Source: Dyella sp. M7H15-1 (lineage in GTDB: Bacteria; Pseudomonadota; Gammaproteobacteria; Xanthomonadales; Rhodanobacteraceae). Taken from it: a DNA stretch of 64,000 bases. Position 1 is the stretch's first letter. The number at the start of each line of letters is the position of its first letter. The stretch covers positions 1,984,001 through 2,048,000 of the forward strand of contig NZ_CP035300.1 of assembly GCF_004114615.1 (NCBI RefSeq), written 5' to 3'. Both the position numbers and the translations under genes were made by a program. The notes beneath the pieces were generated by a model that saw only the letters and a list, made by a program, of their open reading frames with translations, did no database searches and was not told the origin of the DNA. Shown in pieces: positions 56,677 to 64,000 of the stretch.

Positions 56677-57117
56677 ATGCGCATCTGGAAGCAGGACACC
56701 GACCTCGCCCGCCTCAATAGCTGGAGCAAAAATACGCTGATGGAAGCAATCGGCATCCACATGACCGCCATCGGCGACGACTGGCTGCAGGGGACGATGC
56801 CGGTGGACCCGCGCACGCAACAGCCCTACGGCCTGCTGCACGGTGGCGCATCCGTAGCGCTGGCGGAAACGTTGGGCAGCAGCGCGGCCATGTTGACGCT
56901 GGATCCGGAAAAGGAACGTGCGGTGGGGCTGGACATCAACGCCAACCATGTGCGTGGCGTGACGAGCGGCTTCGTCACCGGCACGGCGCGTCCGCTGCAT
57001 CTTGGGCGCTCGACCCAAGTGTGGGAAATCCGAATCGAGGACGAGGCGGGCAAGCTGGCATGCATCTCGCGCTTGACCATGGCAGTGGTACCGGCGACGG
57101 CGGTAGGTACGCGTTAG
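56677..57117 (+). CDS. Hotdog-fold acyl-CoA thioesterase (YdiI/MenI type)
   Basis: The 146-residue product has the PaaI/YdiI hotdog pattern: LNSWSKNTLMEAIGIHMTAI, the catalytic region QPYGLLHGGASVALAETLGS and GLDINANHVRGVTSGFVTG. Such enzymes hydrolyse acyl-CoA thioesters, including 1,4-dihydroxy-2-naphthoyl-CoA, but a role in quinone synthesis cannot be read here. The start is 57 bases from the divergent reductase gene and the stop is three bases before srkA. Confidence 0.9.
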   Translation: MRIWKQDTDLARLNSWSKNTLMEAIGIHMTAIGDDWLQGTMPVDPRTQQPYGLLHGGASVALAETLGSSAAMLTLDPEKERAVGLDINANHVRGVTSGFVTGTARPLHLGRSTQVWEIRIEDEAGKLACISRLTMAVVPATAVGTR

Positions 57118-57120
57118 CGC

Positions 57121-58077
57121 ATGAGTGACGAAACCCCATACACCCGCCTCACCCCCGATCTCGTGCTCGACGCCGTCACCGCCTGCGGCTTGTGGCCAGA
57201 CGGCCGGCTGCTGGCGTTGAACAGCTATGAAAACCGCGTGTGGCAAGTGGGCCTGGAAGAGGTATCCCCAGTGATCGCAAAGTTCTATCGGCCAGGCCGA
57301 TGGAACGATGCCGCGATCCTCGAAGAGCACGCGTTTGCGCGAGAACTGGCCGAAGCAGAATTGCCGGTTGTCGCACCCAGCACATTCGCCGGTCGCACAT
57401 TGCTGCATCACCATGGTTTTCGCTATGCGTTATCACCGCGACACGGCGGCCGTGCGCCATCGTTGGAATCGGCCAGCCAATTGGAATGGCTCGGCCGGCT
57501 GATCGCACGCATGCATAACGTTGGCACGCGCACGGCATTCGCGCATCGCGGACGCATCGATCGCGACACGCTCATTGCGCACCCCATGCAGGCGGTGCTC
57601 GCTTCCTCTTTGCTGCCTGTCACGCTCCACGAACGCTATCGCCACGCCGTCGAGCGCGTGGATCGCCTTGTCGCTACCCGCTTCGAGACCGCCGGCCCGG
57701 TGCGCATGCTGCGCCTGCATGGCGACTGCCATCCGGGCAATGTGCTGTGGACGGATACGGGGCCGCATTTTGTCGACCTCGACGACGCACGCATGGGCCC
57801 TGCCGTGCAAGACTTGTGGATGCTGGCGCATGACGAACGTGCGATGGGAGCACTGCTCGAAGGGTATGCTTCGATGCGCGATTTCGACGATGCGGAACTT
57901 GCGCTGATTCCTGCCCTGCGCGCCATGCGGCAGGTCCATTACGCAGGCTGGATCGCAGCACGCTGGCTTGACCCGGCATTTCCGGCGGCCTTCCCGTTCG
58001 CTGCCGAGCCGCGCTGGTGGGAACAACACATAACGGACCTGCATGAGCAAGCGGATGAACTCGAAAAATGCGAGTAA
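57121..58077 (+). CDS. srkA: Stress response kinase A (SrkA/YihE/RdoA)
   Basis: SrkA is a Ser/Thr protein kinase with an aminoglycoside-phosphotransferase fold, linked to Cpx and envelope stress in enterics. The 318-residue protein starts TPYTRLTPDLVLDAVTACGL and contains NSYENRVWQVG (ATP-binding strand). Its catalytic loop is LHGDCHPGNVLW and its metal motif FVDLDDARMGPAVQDLWML. Intergenic distance to the thioesterase is three bases, so they form a pair. Confidence 0.95.
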   Translation: MSDETPYTRLTPDLVLDAVTACGLWPDGRLLALNSYENRVWQVGLEEVSPVIAKFYRPGRWNDAAILEEHAFARELAEAELPVVAPSTFAGRTLLHHHGFRYALSPRHGGRAPSLESASQLEWLGRLIARMHNVGTRTAFAHRGRIDRDTLIAHPMQAVLASSLLPVTLHERYRHAVERVDRLVATRFETAGPVRMLRLHGDCHPGNVLWTDTGPHFVDLDDARMGPAVQDLWMLAHDERAMGALLEGYASMRDFDDAELALIPALRAMRQVHYAGWIAARWLDPAFPAAFPFAAEPRWWEQHITDLHEQADELEKCE

Positions 58078-58293
58078 GTGAATAAATGAGTACCGTTGGC
58101 CTTGATCTGGACTTTCGGGGCTCGCGTGTGCCACGTGCATGTTGCAGCGGCTATGCCGTACAAGTAGGAGGGAATTCATGGATCGCGTTGGATGCATCTT
58201 GGCAATGGCGCTAAGTGACTTAGAAAAGTTCGGACAAAAGTAGACTTCCGAGTCGCGAATTGGATCGAGGAGTTCGAGATTTCGCCGATTTTT
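58078..58293. other. Non-coding or degraded interval before the Rhs remnant
   Basis: No supported gene is visible. It marks the transition from housekeeping DNA to a rearranged Rhs locus. Confidence 0.4.
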
Positions 58294-59774
58294 CGCACCT
58301 ATCACTACGACGGCCTGTCGGACGAAACGACGCTCACCGGCCCCGACACCGGCGTGACGGCCAAGACCTATGACGCCGCCGGCAATGTACTGACCGCCAC
58401 CAACTCCTGAGCATCACGCATCCCAGCGGCAACCAGGTGAGTTACAGCTACGATGCGGACGGCCACATCAGCGGCGTCACCGCCACCACCGCCAACGGCA
58501 CCACCACCCTGGTCAGCAACGTCACCTATCTGCCGTTCGGACCGATCAGCGGCTATACGCTGGGCAACGGGCAAATGATCACGCGCAGCTACGACGCCAA
58601 TTACCGGCTGACGGACCTCGTCGGCCCGGCGTTCACCTTGCACGTGGCGCGGGATGCGATGGGCAATATCACGGCGACCGGCAACAGCCCCGGCGCCAAC
58701 CCGGCCACCGAGACGTACAGCTACGACCCGCTGTATCGCCTCACGGCCGTCACGGAAGCCGATGGCAGTACGCTGGAGAGCGTGACGTATAACCCGACCG
58801 GGGATCGGTTGAGCAAGACGGGCAGCGGCCTGGCGACGGGCGCTTACGGCTACAACCCTGGCACCCATCAGCTCATTGCCACAGGGAATGCGGCGCGCAG
58901 TGTGGATGCCGGCGGCAACACCACCGCGATCAACCAAGCTGGCAGCACGTATGGATTTGGTTACAACGCGCGCAACCGAATGGCGCTCGCTCAACTCAAC
59001 CAGAGCACGGTTGCGAACTACGCCTACAACGCTGCAGGCGAACGGGTGACCAAGACAGCGAGCGGGTCGACGGAGCGCTTTAATTACGACGAAGGCAGCC
59101 AGCTACTGAGCGAGTATGGGGCGACCAATCGGGAATACGTCTATCTCAGCGATATTCCGGTGGCAAATCTCGACACGCAGGGAACTACTACGTCAGTAGC
59201 CTATGTCACGGCGGATCAGCTAGGCACGCCGCGAGCTGTCACCGATAGCAGCGGCAACGCGATGTGGACGTGGGTCTATCGGGGGAATGCGTGGGGTGAA
59301 CAAGCACCCACAAGCAGCGGCTATACATACAACCTGCGCTTCTCGGGGCAGTACTTCGATGAAGAAACGAGTCTGAATTACAACCTCAATCGTGACTATG
59401 ATCCGAGCACGGGACGATATATCGAAAGCGATCCGCTTGGGTTGAGGGCTGGACTGAACACTTACGCCTACGGCTTAAATAGTCCGCTGAGCAACGTGGA
59501 CCCTCTTGGACTTTCAACCATGGTGGTTTGCAGGCCAATTGAAGACTGGCGAGTGAAATGGGCTGGTCTCGTTCACTGCGCTGTTTTTGTTTGGCACCTA
59601 GATTGCAACGGACATCGCGTTATTGATCGGCAATATAGTTTGGCTGGCAATACACAGCCTTTTAAGCAGGGAAGTAACGCTCCCACTGCCGTTGATGATC
59701 GAGCTGCTTCTATCAAGGAGACGGAGGGGCAAATGGTGTATCTGATTGGAACATACCGCCACCCCCGGGTATGA
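58294..59774 (+). pseudogene. Truncated, frameshifted Rhs/YD-repeat protein with C-terminal toxin region
   Basis: YD repeats are evident: RTYHYDGLSDETTLTGPDTG and TYDAAGNVLTATNS up to a stop at 58410. A second frame (58407 on, longest start GTG 58437) reads LSITHPSGNQVSYSYDADGH and continues through eight or more repeats. The conserved Rhs core end is RYIESDPLGLRAGLNTYAYG and DPLGL (about 59510); the variable tip that follows is the presumed toxin, beginning STMVVCRPIEDW. The entire N-terminal half is missing and a deletion with frame change occurs near 58405. Rhs proteins deliver toxins to neighbouring cells, but this one is broken. Confidence 0.85.
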
Positions 59775-59884
59775 CCAACCAGCAATTTGATCAAGCTGTG
59801 ACGCAGTCTGAAAACTCTTACCCTGATTCCGTGAGCTCCCAACGCGCAGTGCACATGGCCTCTGGGTTTGGGAGTGATCTTTGA
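59771..59884 (+). CDS. Short frame overlapping the Rhs tip end (toxin tail in another frame, or immunity-gene start)
   Basis: The 37-codon frame MTNQQFDQAVTQSENSYPDS then VSSQRAVHMASGFGSDL begins with ATGA overlapping the Rhs stop. It could be a frameshifted C-terminal end of the toxin or the start of a coupled immunity gene cut by the adjacent IS1380 element. I cannot decide from the sequence. Confidence 0.45.
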   Translation: MTNQQFDQAVTQSENSYPDSVSSQRAVHMASGFGSDL

Positions 59885-61505
59885 CTCACCCGGCGGGTGA
59901 GTGGACGTCTTCGATACGCCACTCCCATGGCATCCCGCGATCGATTACGCTGACGCACCACCCGTCGACACGATCGCTTTCATGCAGCCCACGTCCTTCG
60001 TTGTTCGTCAATCCACCCGCGACCTAACCGCGATGTCGGGTTTGGCCTTTGTGGGCATCGCACTGCACCGCTTTGCCCAGATCGCGCAACACATAGACCC
60101 GAAGTTTCCCACGCGCCAGGGTTTGCCAAGCAGCCAGATTCTGGCCGGTTACATCGGCTTGCTGGCCGAAGGCAAAAGCGACTTCGAGGCGATCGAAGGC
60201 AAGCGTGGCGATCGATTCTTCGCGCAATCGCTGGGCCTGTCCGGTGTGCCGTCGGCGGCGACCTTGCGTCAGCGCATGGACGCGCTGGGCGTGGCCGGTT
60301 CGGAAAGCGTCGATGCGTTCGCTGCGGGTGCCGCTGCTCAAGCGTGGCCGGGCGCATTTCTCGCCCGTGATCACCGGCCATGTGCCGCTCGATCTGGACG
60401 TATTTTGCCTGGACAATTCCGATAGCAAGAAGGAAGGCGTCGGACGCACCTATGCCGGTTACGACGGGTTCGCGCCCATCGCGGCCTATTTGGGCGGGGA
60501 AGCCGGCTATTGTCTGGCGCTGGAGCTGCGCGATGGCACCCAGCACAGCGCCAAGGAAACCCAGTACGTGCTGGAGCGGGTGATTCCACGGGCGCGGGCG
60601 TTGACCAGCGCGCCGATCCTGCTGCGCTGGGATTCGGGTTTCGACAGCGAGCGCATGTTCGTCACCGCGCTCGAACAAGGCCAAGGCCGCGTCGATGTGT
60701 TGGGCACATGGAATCCACGCAGCTTCGATGTCGAAGGCTGTGCGGCGGACAAGCGTGCCGATGCCACGACGGCGTGGGTGTCGCCCCACGAGGGCAAGCG
60801 CATCACCACCTGGGAAACCCAAGGGCGAATGCTCACCTTGGCCGATGGCCGCAGCGTGCGCTTGCGGCGCATCCTGCGTCTGACCGAGCGCACGATCAAA
60901 GCCGACGGCACTGCACTGTTGTTTCCCGAAGTGGAGATCGACGGTTGGGAAACCACCCTGGCCGAGCCGATCGAAACGATCATCGCGTTGTACCAGGATC
61001 ACGGCACTCACGAGCAGTTCCACAGCGAGTTCAAGAGCGACCTGGACCTGGAGCGCTTGCCGAGCGGCAAATTCAACACCAACGCTCTGGTGCTGAGCTT
61101 GGCGGCAGTGGCTTACAACTTCCTGCGTCTGATCGGCCAGCAAGCGCTGCTGGGCAAGGATGTCCCGCTGCGTCATCCGGTCAAACGTCGACGCTTGAAG
61201 ACGGTGATGCAGGAGATGATGCGGATAGCCGCGCAACGGACCCTGCACGCGCGACGGGTGACGCTCAACTTCGACCGGCACTGTCCCGTGTTCAAGGTGT
61301 GGCGGACGCTCTATGTCACCTGGACCGCCGACGACTGGCTGCCGCCTGTGGCGGCGCGCTGCACCTAGCCCGGGCCTGGCCAGCAACTCATCAATCATCC
61401 CTACGCGCGAACGATCGCGAGGTGTGCGGCTGCACGCAAGCATGGAAATGACCCCGGCGATGCCTGCAAGCGGCGGTGTAAAAGCCCGCGCGCCGCGGTG
61501 AGTGG
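59883..61505 (+). mobile_element. IS1380-type insertion sequence (boundaries approximate)
   Basis: The ends share ACTCACC(G)CGGCG in inverse orientation: left near 59884 and right near 61488-61505 (CGCCGCGGTGAGT). It contains one transposase gene. No clear target duplication is visible, perhaps because flanking sequence was rearranged: Rhs fragments converge on it from both sides. Confidence 0.7.
59982..61368 (+). pseudogene. IS1380-family transposase, frameshifted
   Basis: The first frame (MQPTSFVVRQSTRDLTAMSG through SLGLSGVPSAATLRQRMDAL) passes into the +1 frame near 60320-60340, where SLRVPLLKRGRAHFSPVITG continues. DDE-type residues are present in VFCLDNSDSKKEG, LLRWDSGFDSE and the late HGTHEQFHSEFKSDLDLE. 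Both halves are well preserved, so the shift is recent. IS1380 transposases normally need no programmed frameshift, so the element is probably dead unless helped in trans. Confidence 0.88.
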
Positions 61506-62159
61506 TTCTTTTCCTGACATCCGATAGCCGAATGCGGCATCACCATCGCGCTGATTGCCTCCTTGGACGGCCAAGCGGAATCATGCCGAGGAGGGGTCAC
61601 GGAATCAGGTACAAAATCGTTTTCTTGCAGATATTTGTTTCCGTTAGAGGCATTAATGGAATCCCCCACATTTGCACTACCTGCCGGATTACCCGGGGTC
61701 CCAGAGCAAGAGCACGGCCTGCCTTCACCGCCGTCCGTAATATCGCCCGTTCCAGTATTTACAGTCGGATCAGCGGAACAGTAGTACTCCGCAGAAAGCC
61801 ACGGGGAATTGGACATCCAAAAATGCCAGTAATACGAATACCCTGTGGTATAGAGCCCTGTCATGCCAGGATAATTCGGCACAGGAGCAGTGAAGCAGTA
61901 ATAAATGATCTGCGATTGGGTATCAACCTGACCGCTACTGCATTGGAATGCAACAAGCGCTTGTTCAAGCTGGAGGCATGCAGCGGCATCTGCATACACA
62001 TTGTTCGACATTCACGGCGCGCTAATAAGCAGCAATAGTGCAAGCGTAACCCGTCGTTTCGTATTGCGGGAGGAACGTGAAGGGACATTATCGGTGCAAG
62101 CATCCTCCAGAGAAGGGTGTAGGCACCTAGAACTTTCACTAGGCTCGATCATCCACGCT
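61505..62159 (-). pseudogene. N-terminal remnant of an Rhs-family protein, opposite strand
   Basis: On the minus strand a signal-like segment (KRRVTLALLLLISAP) is followed by an in-frame TGA (62012-62014) and then MSNNVYADAAACLQLEQALV. It ends with the Rhs N-terminal signature GSANVGDSINASNGNKYLQE and NDFVPDS near 61610. The next expected YD-repeat domain is absent and unrelated sequence runs to the IS1380 end. It is therefore a fragment with a nonsense mutation, probably the missing start of the Rhs gene at 58294 after inversion, or of a second Rhs gene. Confidence 0.75.
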
Positions 62160-62396
62160 TTATAGAAGTAGGCGACGAAGGAAAAAAACACCTGCAAAAC
62201 GCCACAAAAGCGATTCAGTGCAATCACAGCAACCGGGATCAGGTTGAACGATGAATAATCAACCCGGCCCCGATAGTTCGAATGGGATGTCTGTACGGCA
62301 TCCATGGCCAACGTCCCCATCAGTTCGTACCGTTGTAGTTGTCGATCGTCTGTACCAGGCGATGTATGGCGCTGTTCAAGCGCCTGTTGATCCCAC

Positions 62397-64000
62397 TTAC
62401 GCATACGGCAATACGATGCGGAAATCCGTACCTTGTCCTGGCTGACTGATGACGGTGATGAAGCCGCCATGCCGTTCGACCACCGTTTTCACGAACGGCA
62501 AACCCAGCCCGACACCCATGTCCGCGCTGCTTCCGCTACCACCCACCTGGAAGAACGGGTCGAACAGATGAATCAGGTCGTCTTCGGCAATACCGATACC
62601 CCGATCGATGATATGCAACACCATGCCTTCCTCGCCTTGGTCAACGATGCGCACGGTAATGGCGGTATGCGAAGGCGAGTATTTCAGCGCGTTGTCGATC
62701 ACATTAACCAGGGCACGGATTAGCATGTCCGGGTTACCCATCAGCAAGGTGTCTTCCAGGTCGCACTCCGGGCCGATCAGTTCGATGGTCTTATGCTCGG
62801 CTGCCATCCATAGCTGATCGACCGCTTCGGTGGCTATGTCCAGCAAGGCAATCGGTGCAAAGGTCTCGTACCGGATCTGTTCGGCGCGCGAAAGCTGCAG
62901 GAAATCTTTTGCGACACGCAGGGAATAATCGGCTTGCCGACGCAGGTTTTCGAGAAAGGCGGGGTCGTTCGGCGCTTCGCGACGCTGGCCTTCTGCGCGT
63001 TCCTCAATCAATGAAAGAATGGTGGAAAGCGGGCTGCGCAGGTCATGCGCGATATGGCGCAAGGCCGCCTTGTCATGCGTGACGCCTTCCTTGATACCGG
63101 CGATGTCGATCAAGCAGACCAGAAAGGAGGCGCGACCTTCTTCCACGCCGGGATACAAGGAAGTATCAACACTGGCATAAGGCACGTAGAGCAACATGTG
63201 TTCGCGTCCGCCGAGCGTGACCTCTTCACTGGCGCTCTCTTCGCCATGGCAATACGCGACTACCAGCTGCTGCACTTCGTCCAGCGAAAGGGCGGCATCG
63301 TCTTGACGCGCATCCGCAGCCAGCAACTCCGCGGCCTTGGCGTTCCACACTGAGATCTTCTGGTCGACCACCACGAACACGGGATACGGCAACTGGTTGA
63401 TCATGCTGACGAAGGTGTTCTGCAAACTGCGAATTTCCCGCAGAGCCTGACGCACTTCGCGCAAGGGATCGCGCTTGCGCTCCAGCGCGATCGGCTTGGC
63501 ATCAGGCAGCTCCGTCACACCCATCGTGGCGGCCACCGCCCGCAATTTGCCAATCTCGCGCTTCAGCAGATTCTGAGTGCGACGCAAACGCTCCCACGCA
63601 AAGTGCGTATAAATGAAAACGCATACCAGCGGCAGCAATCCAAGGCCCATCCAGCGATGCAGTCCAGCCAGCAGTGCCATCGGAAACAGGAACATCAACA
63701 CGAACCAGCCGAACGCTGCGACATGCATCCAGTAGCCGGGCACGCGCAGGCAGATAAACACCATGCCTAGCGCGATGGCAAGGTAGATCGGCACGGCTAC
63801 CGCACCCGGCAACTCACTGGCCATGTTGCCGCTGACGACGGCATCCGCCATCAGCGCATCCAGTTGTGCACGCGATGCTGCATCCATATTGAGGGAAGAA
63901 ATCTGAAAACCCGCGTCCTCACCCATCACCTCGCCCACAAACACTATGCGGCCGGCGAAGGTTTCAGCGGGCACTTTGCCATCTATGACATCGGCAAAGG
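62397..64000 (-). CDS. CHASE2-domain sensor histidine kinase (partial)
   Basis: The frame is open through the window edge; the visible 534 residues start in the C-terminal part of an extracytoplasmic CHASE2 domain (VPAETFAGRIVFVGE). About three transmembrane helices (IYLAIALGMVFICLRVPG, FGWFVLMFLFPMALLAG, LGLLPLVCVFIYTHFAW) and a coiled segment follow. A PAS-like domain (INQLPYPVFVVVDQKISVWN) precedes the HisKA box ALRHIAHDLRSPLSTI. The HATPase has NVIDNALKYSP, DRGIGIAEDDL and GVGLGLPFVKTV. It is a membrane two-component sensor; its signal and response regulator are outside the window. Confidence 0.93.
   Translation of the reverse strand, partial: FADVIDGKVPAETFAGRIVFVGEVMGEDAGFQISSLNMDAASRAQLDALMADAVVSGNMASELPGAVAVPIYLAIALGMVFICLRVPGYWMHVAAFGWFVLMFLFPMALLAGLHRWMGLGLLPLVCVFIYTHFAWERLRRTQNLLKREIGKLRAVAATMGVTELPDAKPIALERKRDPLREVRQALREIRSLQNTFVSMINQLPYPVFVVVDQKISVWNAKAAELLAADARQDDAALSLDEVQQLVVAYCHGEESASEEVTLGGREHMLLYVPYASVDTSLYPGVEEGRASFLVCLIDIAGIKEGVTHDKAALRHIAHDLRSPLSTILSLIEERAEGQRREAPNDPAFLENLRRQADYSLRVAKDFLQLSRAEQIRYETFAPIALLDIATEAVDQLWMAAEHKTIELIGPECDLEDTLLMGNPDMLIRALVNVIDNALKYSPSHTAITVRIVDQGEEGMVLHIIDRGIGIAEDDLIHLFDPFFQVGGSGSSADMGVGLGLPFVKTVVERHGGFITVISQPGQGTDFRIVLPYA

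Noticed and set aside
55714..57117. A 467-codon plus-strand frame upstream of the thioesterase
   Set aside because: Only its last 146 codons are real; the rest is antisense to the 2Fe-2S reductase.
56620..57414. N-terminal extension of the 2Fe-2S reductase frame
   Set aside because: The extension runs antisense through the thioesterase and srkA; the conserved ferredoxin start is at 56619.
59982..61368. Programmed frameshift in the IS1380-type transposase
   Set aside because: This family is normally expressed from one frame and I see no convincing slippery site; a plain mutation is simpler.

Overview
The window looks like a chromosomal segment of a gammaproteobacterium of the Xanthomonadales/Lysobacterales, most likely Rhodanobacteraceae (Dyella/Rhodanobacter type). 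This is inferred from gene order and protein style: DUF2782 beside polA, hemD-hemX-hemY, a Fis-purH pair, a large TonB-dependent receptor, and many GC-rich iterated palindromes of the kind common in xanthomonads. No database search was possible. Most of the window is ordinary housekeeping chromosome, interrupted by four accessory or decayed patches.

Layout. 1-1355: end of an outer-membrane autotransporter and a YbaY-type lipoprotein. 1618-5765: decayed accessory patch with an intact IS21-family element bounded by a perfect 6-bp target duplication, a frameshifted 38-residue-repeat protein, a CesT-type type III secretion chaperone with a damaged C-terminus, and a ferredoxin-NADP reductase remnant. 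6281-10112: XRE-type regulator and a TonB-dependent receptor. 10181-19102: glyS-glyQ, a solitary GspE-type ATPase, a class I glutamine amidotransferase, a rhomboid protease, a MITE-like element, and groEL-groES under a CIRCE operator. 19395-21975: an aldolase-like protein, an unknown AT-rich gene and two AidA/PixA-family proteins. 22332-36981: dsbD with a doubled N-terminal domain, an AAA ATPase, tlpA-like, aroQ, accB, an S23/four-helix-bundle cassette, accC, prmA, a DUF3426 protein, fis, purH, a DUF2782 protein and polA.

37348-47195 is a complete potassium-uptake locus: a 31-codon membrane ORF, kdpF, kdpA, kdpB, a porin, kdpC, kdpD and kdpE. KdpFABC is the ATP-driven K+ pump, KdpDE its sensor/response-regulator pair, and the porin may supply outer-membrane passage. 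47177-50999 is a type VI secretion effector island: a PAAR-fused Tle1-like phospholipase with two DUF2931 lipoproteins as likely Tli1 immunity proteins. It is bounded by 26-bp direct repeats and followed by fragments of dusB and a VOC-family gene. 51226-58077 returns to housekeeping genes: hemY-hemX-hemD, a small lipoprotein, an inactive rhodanese, a 2Fe-2S flavoreductase, a hotdog thioesterase and SrkA. 58294-62159 is a rearranged Rhs toxin locus split around a frameshifted IS1380-type element. The window ends in a CHASE2 sensor histidine kinase that runs off the edge.

The most interesting material is (i) a family of iterated 7-8-nt inverted-repeat elements, one inserted in frame inside polA and one carrying an S23-family gene between accB and accC; (ii) the direct-repeat-bounded Tle1/Tli1 island with serial duplication of the effector tail plus immunity gene; and (iii) the eroding type III chaperone-effector pair.
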